Positions 1-5,662 of a stretch of 6,317 bases of DNA are shown here, one piece after another. Every line of letters starts with the position of its first letter. The first letter of the stretch is position 1. The position numbers were made by a program, and so were the translations under genes. The notes beneath the pieces were generated by a model that saw only the letters and a list, made by a program, of their open reading frames with translations, was not told the DNA's origin and ran no database searches. Source of the stretch: Bacteroidales bacterium Bact_20 (GTDB lineage: Bacteria; Bacteroidota; Bacteroidia; Bacteroidales; DTU049); the NCBI GenBank assembly GCA_001603615.1, contig LUZL01000206.1, positions 1 through 6,317 of the forward strand, given 5' to 3'.

Positions 1-1
1 T

Positions 2-700
2 TCGTTGATTGATCTTACTATTTTTCATCCTGCTAGTAATTATTTACGTTTCTCTCCTTATACTTTTATTTTGGTACCTGAAATTAGATCTTTTTTATTG
101 CAAAATAAACCATCTTGGTCTTTACCTGGCTGTGCTATAAATGTGGAATTACCGAATAATAAAATTTATTATCAATGCACAATAAATACTGATGATGTCA
201 TATACAAAAAATTTCAAAAAAACATTGCCTATCAGCTTGGCGTGTTGAGTAAAATAAATTTTACAGATACGACATTACTATTAAATTTAAGATTAGAATA
301 CAATTATGTAGCAGAGCATGCAATGGATAATAAGTATTCATCTACATTACCGGCACATTTACACCAACCTTTGGGTATGTGGCAAGGCGAAAATTTTAAA
401 GAATTAATTTTTCAATTAAATATTGGGAAAAATAAGAATTTATTTCAATTATTTACCTCATATCAAAATATTAAACCTGCTGAGGTAAATATTACGAATA
501 ATCTTGGTGTTGTTAATAGCATTTATACGAGTATATCATATACTTATATAATAAACAAAATTGCAGGATTGGGTGCTTTTATAGAACTCTCCGATAGATT
601 AGCGTTGAAAAATGATTTTTATGGCAAAAATACTATTAGTATTAAATGTGGAGTAAAATATTTATTTAGAGATAAATCCTTAAATAGATGGCATTTATGA
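2..700 (+). CDS. C-terminal part of an outer-membrane beta-barrel protein, RemB/Wzi-like (5' end outside window)
   Basis: The reading frame is open to the window edge. The first possible start, TTG at 5-7, is not credible as a true start because the protein begins in the middle of strand-like sequence, so I treat this as a 5'-truncated gene with 232 residues visible. Many short stretches alternate hydrophobic and polar residues, as in transmembrane beta strands, and the last one (IKCGVKYLF) ends in Phe before a short polar tail. Around residues 99-139, an LEYNYV stretch followed by HLHQPLGMWQGENFKELIF resembles the conserved 'NQPL-HPLG-NFKEL' region I associate with Bacteroidota RemB/gliding-associated and Wzi-type capsule-assembly barrels. 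RemB is a cell-surface protein of gliding flavobacteria; Wzi anchors capsule at the outer membrane. The barrel nature is fairly well supported. The exact family is inferred from memory of the motif, and gliding itself cannot be concluded. The TGA stop lies 8 nt from the convergent sucC stop. Confidence 0.5.
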   Translation, partial: SLIDLTIFHPASNYLRFSPYTFILVPEIRSFLLQNKPSWSLPGCAINVELPNNKIYYQCTINTDDVIYKKFQKNIAYQLGVLSKINFTDTTLLLNLRLEYNYVAEHAMDNKYSSTLPAHLHQPLGMWQGENFKELIFQLNIGKNKNLFQLFTSYQNIKPAEVNITNNLGVVNSIYTSISYTYIINKIAGLGAFIELSDRLALKNDFYGKNTISIKCGVKYLFRDKSLNRWHL

Positions 701-708
701 AAAATAAT

Positions 709-1899
709 TTAAATATTAAGTAATTTTATACAATCTATCACTTCATCTAAAGTATTAGCAGGTATTAATTTTAAATCAGAAGATTCTAAAATTTCTTTAG
801 CTAGGTGTGCATTAGTACCTTGTAGACGAACAATTATAGGAATATCAATATTTTCTACATTTTTATATGCTTCTATTATACCTTTAGCTACCCTATCGCA
901 TCGTACAATACCACCAAAAATATTTACCAAAATAGCTTTTACTGAGGGATCTTTTAAGATTATTCTAAAACCTTTCTCTATTTGTTCAGAACTTGCAGAT
1001 CCACCTACATCCAAAAAATTAGCAGGTTTAGCACCAGCTAAAGAAATTAAATCCATAGTAGCCATAGCTAAGCCAGCACCATTAACCATACATGCTACAT
1101 TACCGTCTAATTTTACATAATTCAAGCCTGCAGCATTAGCTTCTAACTCTAACTGATTTTCTTCATCTAAATCTCTCAAACCACTTAAATCTGGATGTCT
1201 AAAAAGAGCAGAGTCATCTAAAACTATTTTAGCATCTGCAGGATAAATTTGCTCATCACTGGTTTTCAGTACTGGATTAATCTCTAGAAGTGAAGCATCT
1301 GTTCCTATAAAAGCTTGATATAATTTAGAAATAAAATCTAGCATATCATTGTAAGCATTTCCTTTTAATCCTAGATTAAAAGCAATCTTGCGAGCTTGAT
1401 AAGGCATTAAACCAGTTATAGGATCTATGAATTCTTTAAAAATCAACTCAGGAGTATTCTCCGCTACTTTTTCTATTTCTACACCACCTTCAGTAGAATA
1501 GAGAATAACATTTTTTTCTTTTTTTCTATCACAAGAAATACTAATATAGAATTCTTGTACCTTTTCTTTGCCTTCGTAATATAGATTTTGTTCTATTAAG
1601 ACTTTGCGAACCAATTTACCATGTTCATCAGTTTGAGGTGTTACTAATCTCATACCAATAATTTGTGAAGCTAATTTTTTAGCTTCTTCTGGAGATTTAG
1701 CTATTTTTACACCGCCAGCTTTACCTCTGCCACCAGCATGTACCTGAGCTTTCACAGCACATATTTCTGATCCTGTTAATTCTTTTAAATTTAATGCAGC
1801 TTCATAGGCATCATCGGGATTATAAACTAAATATCTTTTACCTACTTTAATTTGAAATTGTTCTAGTAGATTTTTTGATTGGTATTCGTGTAAATTCAT
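709..1899 (-). CDS. sucC: Succinyl-CoA synthetase (ADP/GDP-forming), beta subunit
   Basis: This is the beta chain of the cytoplasmic TCA-cycle enzyme that interconverts succinyl-CoA and succinate with substrate-level NTP formation; it partners with SucD. I chose the ATG at 1897-1899 because it gives the family's standard N-terminus, MNLHEYQ, and a 396-residue product of normal length. An in-frame ATG at 1960-1962 would add 21 hydrophobic residues not expected in this family. The ATP-grasp part includes the glycine-rich KAQVHAGGRGKAGG (about residues 50-63), LLEINPV (Glu206, Asn208) and Asp222, which correspond to the Mg-nucleotide site. The C-terminal ligase domain shows GNVACMVNGAGLAMATMD (from 266), FLDVGG (295-300) and VNIFGGIVRCD (325-335). 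sucD is not next to it: the upstream neighbour is a tRNA gene on the other strand and the downstream neighbour is a convergent barrel gene. No clear Shine-Dalgarno sequence or consensus promoter was found upstream. ATP versus GTP preference cannot be read from the sequence by eye. Confidence 0.97.
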   Translation of the reverse strand: MNLHEYQSKNLLEQFQIKVGKRYLVYNPDDAYEAALNLKELTGSEICAVKAQVHAGGRGKAGGVKIAKSPEEAKKLASQIIGMRLVTPQTDEHGKLVRKVLIEQNLYYEGKEKVQEFYISISCDRKKEKNVILYSTEGGVEIEKVAENTPELIFKEFIDPITGLMPYQARKIAFNLGLKGNAYNDMLDFISKLYQAFIGTDASLLEINPVLKTSDEQIYPADAKIVLDDSALFRHPDLSGLRDLDEENQLELEANAAGLNYVKLDGNVACMVNGAGLAMATMDLISLAGAKPANFLDVGGSASSEQIEKGFRIILKDPSVKAILVNIFGGIVRCDRVAKGIIEAYKNVENIDIPIIVRLQGTNAHLAKEILESSDLKLIPANTLDEVIDCIKLLNI

Positions 1900-2005
1900 T
1901 GCATCTAAAATTTTATTTCGTAAAATTAATAATAAAATGAAAATCAAAAATTTTATTTGCATTTTAAATAAATATATAAATTTCCACTTACTTAAAACAT
2001 AAATA

Positions 2006-2037
2006 TTTGGTTTAATGATAAAATATAATTAATTTTG
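2006..2037 (+). promoter_or_regulatory. Bacteroidota-type promoter for tRNA-Glu
   Basis: TTTG at 2006-2009 and TAATTTTG at 2030-2037 are separated by 20 nt. Together they match the Bacteroidota housekeeping consensus (TTTG near -33, TAnnTTTG near -7) at every defined position. Transcription would start a few nucleotides after 2037, leaving only a short 5' leader before the mature tRNA at 2050. The position and orientation fit the tRNA. The match is seen in the sequence; activity is inferred. Confidence 0.7.
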
Positions 2038-2049
2038 CAAAAATTATTT

Positions 2050-2121
2050 GGGCGGTTCGTCTAAGGGCTAGGATCTCAGACCCTCATTCTGAAGATAGGG
2101 GTTCGAATCCCCTACCGCCTA
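2050..2121 (+). tRNA. tRNA-Glu, anticodon CUC (with C33)
   Basis: The sequence folds into a complete cloverleaf. The acceptor stem pairs 2050-2056 (GGGCGGT) with 2114-2120 (ACCGCCT), closed by a G1-U72 wobble. The D stem is 2059-2062 with 2071-2074. The anticodon stem is TCAGA (2076-2080) with TCTGA (2088-2092). The T arm is AGGGG-TTCGAAT-CCCCT (2097-2113). The discriminator is A at 2121 and CCA is not encoded. The 7-nt anticodon loop is CCCTCAT (2081-2087), which places CTC at 34-36 (2083-2085), a Glu GAG reader. The D-arm context TCGTCTA and the G1-U72 pair agree with Bacteroidota tRNA-Glu as I know it. Oddly, position 33 is C rather than the nearly universal U. The tertiary partners I can check (A15-U48, G18/G19 with the T loop) look intact, so the gene does not look decayed overall. 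It lies antisense between two minus-strand genes and has its own promoter and terminator. Confidence 0.92.
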
Positions 2122-2127
2122 CTGATT

Positions 2128-2178
2128 ACTCGAAATATTCTAATTGAAATCTTTATTAAGAATATTTCGAGTTTTTTT
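2128..2178 (+). terminator. Intrinsic terminator of the tRNA-Glu transcript
   Basis: A perfect 14-bp inverted repeat (2128-2141 with 2159-2172, core CTCGAAATATTC / GAATATTTCGAG) encloses a 17-nt loop and runs directly into seven T residues (2172-2178). It starts 6 nt after the tRNA discriminator base. The T run overlaps the stop codon (2177-2179) of the convergent 420-residue protein gene. On the minus strand the same stem is not followed by a U run, so it should terminate only the plus-strand transcript. Confidence 0.85.
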
Positions 2179-3439
2179 ATGTTTTAAGTTTTTTTCTTTG
2201 TGCTGCTGGGAAAAGTACATTATTGAGGATTAATCTATAACCTGGAGAATTTTTAAATAGATTTAAATCTGTGGGAGGGTCATAGACAAAATGACGATAA
2301 TCCTCAGGATCATGCCCTCCATAGAATGTGAAAGTACCACGTCCATATTCACCATGTATATATCTTGCTTCATTTAGAGATTTATTCTCTCCCATTATTA
2401 AAATATCTTTTTTTATTTTATTTTTGTTGAATGCAGTAGCTTGTCCCATGAATCCTTTTATTATTCTCTCATGATTTTGACAAAGCATAGTGGGTACAGG
2501 GTCCCATTTAGCAGAAAATTCAAATAAAGCAAAAAAATCATCCTCTTCACGTATCTGTGGACGAGTCATGGTAACGTCTATATCTGATTTTGCGTAAATA
2601 TATGGATTAGTGTAAATTTTAAAATTCGTAAAAGCGAAGGTTTTAGTATAATCTAATTTTTCTTGAGCTTTAGGATCTGGAGGATCACCATCGAAAGGTA
2701 TATCACAGATATCTACACCATCAGCTGCTAATGCTATATCTATACTCTCAGGAGCACTACACATAGCAAATAAATATCCACCACCAGCTACATAATCTCT
2801 GATTTTTTTAGCTACTGCTAATTTTAACTGTGAGACTTTTGCAAACCCTAATGATCTAGCTAATTGCTCGGCATATTGCTGATCTTTTTGATACCACTCT
2901 GTATTTCTATATTGAGCCCAAAATTTCCCATATTGTCCAGTAAAATCTTCGTGATGAATATGCAGCCAGTCATATGTTGGTAGTAGACCTTGCAAAACTT
3001 CTTTGTCATAAATCTGATCATATGGTATATCTGCATATGTTAATGCTAAGGTAACAGCATCATCCCATGGTAAATTAGTAGGTGGAGCATAGACTGCTAT
3101 TCTAGGAGCCTTAGTCAGCTTTATAATATCTGCATTAATAGACGGATCGGCTATATATTCATAAATAGCAATTGCTTGTGACTCAGAAATAATTTCATAA
3201 CTTATGCCTCGTAAAATACATTCCTGAACTAGTGGCTTACCATAAGGCATAATAAAACTTCCCCCTCTATAGTTTAGCAACCACTCTATCTCAAAACCAT
3301 TTAATAACATAAAATATGTAAGCCCATATGCTTTTAAATGATTATTCTGTGCATTATCCATTGGTATTAATACCTTTTGACTATTTAGATTAATGCTAAA
3401 TAATGTAATAATAAAAACTATTATGCTTATTTTTTTCAT
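2177..3439 (-). CDS. Secreted Bacteroidota-specific protein commonly labelled 'asparagine synthetase B'; GATase/ThuA-like fold suspected
   Basis: The product has 420 residues. Residues 1-20 form a signal peptide: Lys2-Lys3, then a hydrophobic core IIVFIITLF, with a likely signal-peptidase I cut after Ser20 leaving Gln21 as the new N-terminus, so the mature protein is periplasmic or exported. I recognise the family from conserved blocks: KVLIPMDNAQNNHLKAYG (22-39), WLLNYRGGSF (53-62), YDWLHIHHEDFTGQYGKFW (156-174), DYVAGGGYLFAMCSAPES (215-232), FTFYGGHDPEDYRHFV (370-385) and NSPGYRLILNNVLFPAA (397-413). Databases often call such proteins asparagine synthetase B, but I see neither the N-terminal Cys2 glutaminase of AsnB nor its SGGxDS ATP-pyrophosphatase loop, so that name is unsupported. 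The GGGYLFAMCSA block resembles the nucleophile-elbow region of class I glutamine-amidotransferase-like domains, and GRGTFTFYGGHDPE resembles the end of ThuA-like domains. This is inference only and the function is unknown. The gene lies 97 nt downstream of acpH. Confidence 0.85.
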   Translation of the reverse strand: MKKISIIVFIITLFSINLNSQKVLIPMDNAQNNHLKAYGLTYFMLLNGFEIEWLLNYRGGSFIMPYGKPLVQECILRGISYEIISESQAIAIYEYIADPSINADIIKLTKAPRIAVYAPPTNLPWDDAVTLALTYADIPYDQIYDKEVLQGLLPTYDWLHIHHEDFTGQYGKFWAQYRNTEWYQKDQQYAEQLARSLGFAKVSQLKLAVAKKIRDYVAGGGYLFAMCSAPESIDIALAADGVDICDIPFDGDPPDPKAQEKLDYTKTFAFTNFKIYTNPYIYAKSDIDVTMTRPQIREEDDFFALFEFSAKWDPVPTMLCQNHERIIKGFMGQATAFNKNKIKKDILIMGENKSLNEARYIHGEYGRGTFTFYGGHDPEDYRHFVYDPPTDLNLFKNSPGYRLILNNVLFPAAQRKKLKT

Positions 3440-3470
3440 CTATTACTTTAATTAACGATGTAAAATTAAT

Positions 3471-3516
3471 AAAAAAAATTAATAAAATAAATATAATCTC
3501 TTAGTGATACTAAAAG
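3471..3516 (-). terminator. Weak candidate terminator after acpH
   Basis: Read on the minus strand, CTTTTAGT-ATC-ACTAAGAG (3498-3516) forms an 8-bp stem with one G-U pair and a 3-nt loop, 20 nt past the acpH stop. It is followed by a long U-rich, AU-only stretch (3497 down to 3471). The stem is short and A+T-rich, and the strongest U run is some 20 nt away, so termination may be partial or absent. If it works, it separates acpH from the 420-residue protein gene. I found no TAnnTTTG promoter between the two. Confidence 0.3.
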
Positions 3517-3536
3517 AAATACTTTAAAAAATTTTA

Positions 3537-4136
3537 TTAACTTTCTTTTTTAATTTCTGATTTTATTTTTTCGAAATCTATAATCATTTGGCTCATAAAA
3601 GTATGAAAATCATTTTCAATTTCTAAATAATTTTTTAATAATATTTCAATAGAATTTGTTAGATTAGAATTAAAGGAAGCTCTACTATCCATCCATTCAA
3701 ATATATGTTTTAGCCCAGCAATATCTTTGTACATCATTAACCAATTATTTGATATCATATGATCTACTGCTTTTTTTGCTCTAGAGGGTAAAATATTATA
3801 ATTATTCTTTAAAATCAAATAAAAATCACTGATAGTATTATGTAAAGATTTGTTAGAAAATTTTTCCCAATTGTTAGACATGAAATGGTCATAAATGACA
3901 TCTACAGCCACGGGTGCATAATGTTTCAATGATGGACTAAAAAGAGAAATAGATTTTTTAACGATTATATTTTTATCAGAATAATTATCTATCCATTGAT
4001 GTAGCTTTATGCCACTTTGTATTTTTGGCGAATAAATTTTTAATCTATCCAGACCTCTAATATAGTCAGCAATGAAGTTTCCTATAATAACATTTTCATC
4101 ATTTTGCGAAAAAAATAAATGTATTAAAATATTCAT
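3537..4136 (-). CDS. acpH: Acyl-carrier-protein phosphodiesterase (AcpH / DUF479 family)
   Basis: AcpH hydrolyses the phosphodiester that links 4'-phosphopantetheine to ACP, turning holo-ACP back to apo-ACP in the cytoplasm. The 199-residue product aligns in order with E. coli AcpH as I remember it. MNILIHLFFS opens the protein. GNFIADYIRG (19-28) carries the conserved Asp24, GIKLHQWIDNYSD (42-54) has His46 and Asp50, YAPVAVDVIYDHFMSNNW (73-90) has Asp79, Asp83 and His84, and NWLMMYKD (131-138) matches 'WLVRYRD'. These acidic and His residues fit a metal-dependent HD-like hydrolase. The length is normal. There is no signal peptide or membrane segment. The start at 4134-4136 is the first ATG and gives the expected MN-x-L-x-HL N-terminus. 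dtd lies 65 nt upstream, and that gap holds a good Bacteroidota promoter. The biochemical role is known mainly from E. coli; in vivo importance here is inferred. Confidence 0.85.
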   Translation of the reverse strand: MNILIHLFFSQNDENVIIGNFIADYIRGLDRLKIYSPKIQSGIKLHQWIDNYSDKNIIVKKSISLFSPSLKHYAPVAVDVIYDHFMSNNWEKFSNKSLHNTISDFYLILKNNYNILPSRAKKAVDHMISNNWLMMYKDIAGLKHIFEWMDSRASFNSNLTNSIEILLKNYLEIENDFHTFMSQMIIDFEKIKSEIKKES

Positions 4137-4154
4137 TTTTTGTTAATTCATTAG

Positions 4155-4185
4155 CAAATTTAATATATTTTAATCAATTTTACAA
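4155..4185 (-). promoter_or_regulatory. Bacteroidota-type promoter upstream of acpH
   Basis: On the minus strand TTG (4185-4183) is followed after 20 nt by TAAATTTG (4162-4155), a full match to TAnnTTTG. The spacing equals that of the tRNA-Glu promoter in this window. Transcription would start roughly 10-15 nt before the acpH ATG at 4136. The region is A+T-rich, so a chance match is possible, but position and spacing both fit. Confidence 0.5.
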
Positions 4186-4201
4186 TAGTTTTGATAAAGA
4201 A

Positions 4202-4657
4202 TTAAAAATCTTTATTTTTTGTATCCATAAAAATAGTTACTGGACCGTCATTAGTAAGGGTTACTTGCATATTAGCACCGAAAATACCTTTTGAAATAGT
4301 TTTATGGAAATTTGATTGTAAAATTTCAAGAAATATATTGTAATATTCTTCACCTTTATCAAAAGAGGCTGCACGTGAGAAAGAAGGTCTGTTTCCTTTT
4401 TTTGTCCAAGCATACAAAGTGAATTGGCTGACGACTAAAATATCTCCATTAATATCAGAAACTGACAAATTCATTAATCCATCTTTGTCATTAAATATAC
4501 GTAAATTAATAATTTTATTTGCAAGCCACTGCATATCTTGTATTGTCTCAACTTCTTCAAAGCCTACTAGTAATAATAAACCATTATTAATAGAACTCAC
4601 AATATTAGTATCCACTTGTACAGAAGCATTAGTGACTCGTTGAATGACTACTCGCAT
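4202..4657 (-). CDS. dtd: D-aminoacyl-tRNA deacylase
   Basis: Dtd hydrolyses the ester of D-aminoacyl-tRNAs (and of Gly-tRNA-Ala), keeping D-amino acids and misacylated glycine out of translation; it acts as a cytoplasmic homodimer. The 151-residue length is typical. The N-terminus MRVVIQRVTNASVQVD is the family signature. SQFTLYA (77-83) contains the conserved Ser77-x-x-Thr80 motif at the active site. IFGANMQVTLTNDGPVT (125-141) contains the Gly138-Pro139 pair that forms the cross-subunit Gly-cisPro chirality filter, and NRPSFSRAA (89-97) is also conserved. The start at 4655-4657 is certain from the N-terminal motif. It lies only 3 nt after the stop of the upstream M28 gene, so it is almost certainly co-transcribed with that gene and cysS. 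The short plus-strand frame inside it (4419-4643) is a shadow. Confidence 0.97.
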   Translation of the reverse strand: MRVVIQRVTNASVQVDTNIVSSINNGLLLLVGFEEVETIQDMQWLANKIINLRIFNDKDGLMNLSVSDINGDILVVSQFTLYAWTKKGNRPSFSRAASFDKGEEYYNIFLEILQSNFHKTISKGIFGANMQVTLTNDGPVTIFMDTKNKDF

Positions 4658-4660
4658 ATT

Positions 4661-5662
4661 TTATTTTTCATTATAAATCAAATATGCTAAAACATTACCG
4701 ACGGCATTCAATGTATTTTTGTCTATTTTATCAATATCATCACCCAGAGTATGCCAGTAAGGGAAAAATCCAGTAGGACTATTTTTAACTTGATGAATGA
4801 TATTAATAGTAGGAATATTTGCTATAGTGTTTAGATATAAATGATCATCAGTAATAGGAGCAGCATTCTCAGGGATGAAATATTTACTATAACCTAATTT
4901 AGCTGCGATATCCCATACTTTTTTTAATATTGATGGTGCATACTGACTAGAAATACCTTCGAAATAAAAAGTAGCATCTTTAGCTCCAACCATATCTAAA
5001 AGAATTCCATAATTAGCATTATAAAAAAGAGGTAATTTATTTTTACTCCAGTATTGACTACCAAGGCACCAAAACTCTCCATTATAAGTTTGCACACTTT
5101 GAGGTTCACCCCAATCTTCTATATCCCAAAAAGCAATATCTATGCCTATAGCTGGAGAATTTTCATTAAGTAAATTTGCTATTTCTATTAATATACCGAC
5201 ACCTGATGCTCCATCATTAGCTCCTAGAATAGGAGAATTGTGATTATTAGGATTAGGATCATGATCTGCATAGGGGCGACTATCCCAATGAGCAGAGAGT
5301 AAAATTCTTTTTTGAATATTTGGATTAAACTGAGCAATGATGTTTTTCCCCTCTTTGATTTCACCAGAATAAATGCGAGCTTTAAAATTTTGAACATAAA
5401 CAGTATCAGCCAAACTATCTAACTTTTCTATTAACCAATTACCACATAGATCATGAGCTTTAGTCCCAGGGACTCTGGGTCCAAAAGAGACTTGCTTAGC
5501 TATATAATCATAGGCTCTATCAGCATTGAAATTGGGTACTTTTATATCTGTTTGTTGTTGCCCATCTGTAACTGTGTCAATTTTTTTCTTGCAACTTTCT
5601 AAAAAAAAAGTTGAAAAAATCATTAAAATTACAAAAATTGATATCAATCTTCTATTTCCCAT
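4661..5662 (-). CDS. Peptidase M28-fold lipoprotein, probable mammalian-like (type II) glutaminyl-peptide cyclotransferase
   Basis: This is probably a periplasmic membrane-anchored enzyme that converts N-terminal Gln of exported proteins to pyroglutamate. Residues 1-24 are a lipoprotein signal: Arg4-Arg5, a hydrophobic stretch, then LESC with Cys24 as the likely lipidated residue. The following KKK is not an obvious surface-export signal. The M28 fold shows AHWDSRPYADHDP (124-136), ILGANDGASG (145-154, Asp150), AFWDIEDWGEPQ (177-188, Glu182 and Asp183), LLDMVGA (221-227, Asp223) and YWHTLGDDIDKID (302-314, His304). Features favouring glutaminyl cyclase over an aminopeptidase are TDDHLYL (271-277), matching the 'DDHxPF' region, and the Trp303-His304 pair before Thr, matching 'VWHT' of human QC. 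Proposed single-zinc ligands are Asp150, Asp183 and His304, with Glu182 as catalytic base. The ATG at 5660-5662 overlaps the cysS 3' end by 19 nt; a later Met14 would leave too short a signal. An M28 aminopeptidase remains possible. Confidence 0.85.
   Translation of the reverse strand: MGNRRLISIFVILMIFSTFFLESCKKKIDTVTDGQQQTDIKVPNFNADRAYDYIAKQVSFGPRVPGTKAHDLCGNWLIEKLDSLADTVYVQNFKARIYSGEIKEGKNIIAQFNPNIQKRILLSAHWDSRPYADHDPNPNNHNSPILGANDGASGVGILIEIANLLNENSPAIGIDIAFWDIEDWGEPQSVQTYNGEFWCLGSQYWSKNKLPLFYNANYGILLDMVGAKDATFYFEGISSQYAPSILKKVWDIAAKLGYSKYFIPENAAPITDDHLYLNTIANIPTINIIHQVKNSPTGFFPYWHTLGDDIDKIDKNTLNAVGNVLAYLIYNEK

Noticed and set aside
5..7. TTG as the start of the barrel protein gene
   Set aside because: The frame is open upstream (the preceding codon is TCG), there is no signal peptide as an outer-membrane protein needs, and the sequence starts inside strand-like segments.
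1900..1962. In-frame 21-residue hydrophobic N-terminal extension of sucC from the ATG at 1960-1962
   Set aside because: It looks like a membrane segment but precedes the invariant MNLHEYQ start of a cytoplasmic enzyme. A+T-rich intergenic DNA easily gives Ile/Leu/Lys/Phe-rich frames. The ATG at 1897-1899 is the standard start.
1900..2049. A consensus promoter for sucC on the minus strand
   Set aside because: Only partial TAnnTTTG-like matches (for example TATGTTTT at 2001-1994) were found, with no TTG at the right spacing. In such A+T-rich DNA that is not enough to call.
3440..3536. A promoter or small gene in the 97-nt gap before the 420-residue protein gene
   Set aside because: There is only low-complexity A/T sequence and the weak hairpin already listed. 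TAATTTTA (3468-3461) on the minus strand lacks the final G and a correctly spaced TTG.
4419..4643. Plus-strand 74-codon open frame opposite dtd
   Set aside because: It lies entirely inside the certain dtd gene on the other strand, has no recognisable family and no promoter, and is a shadow frame.
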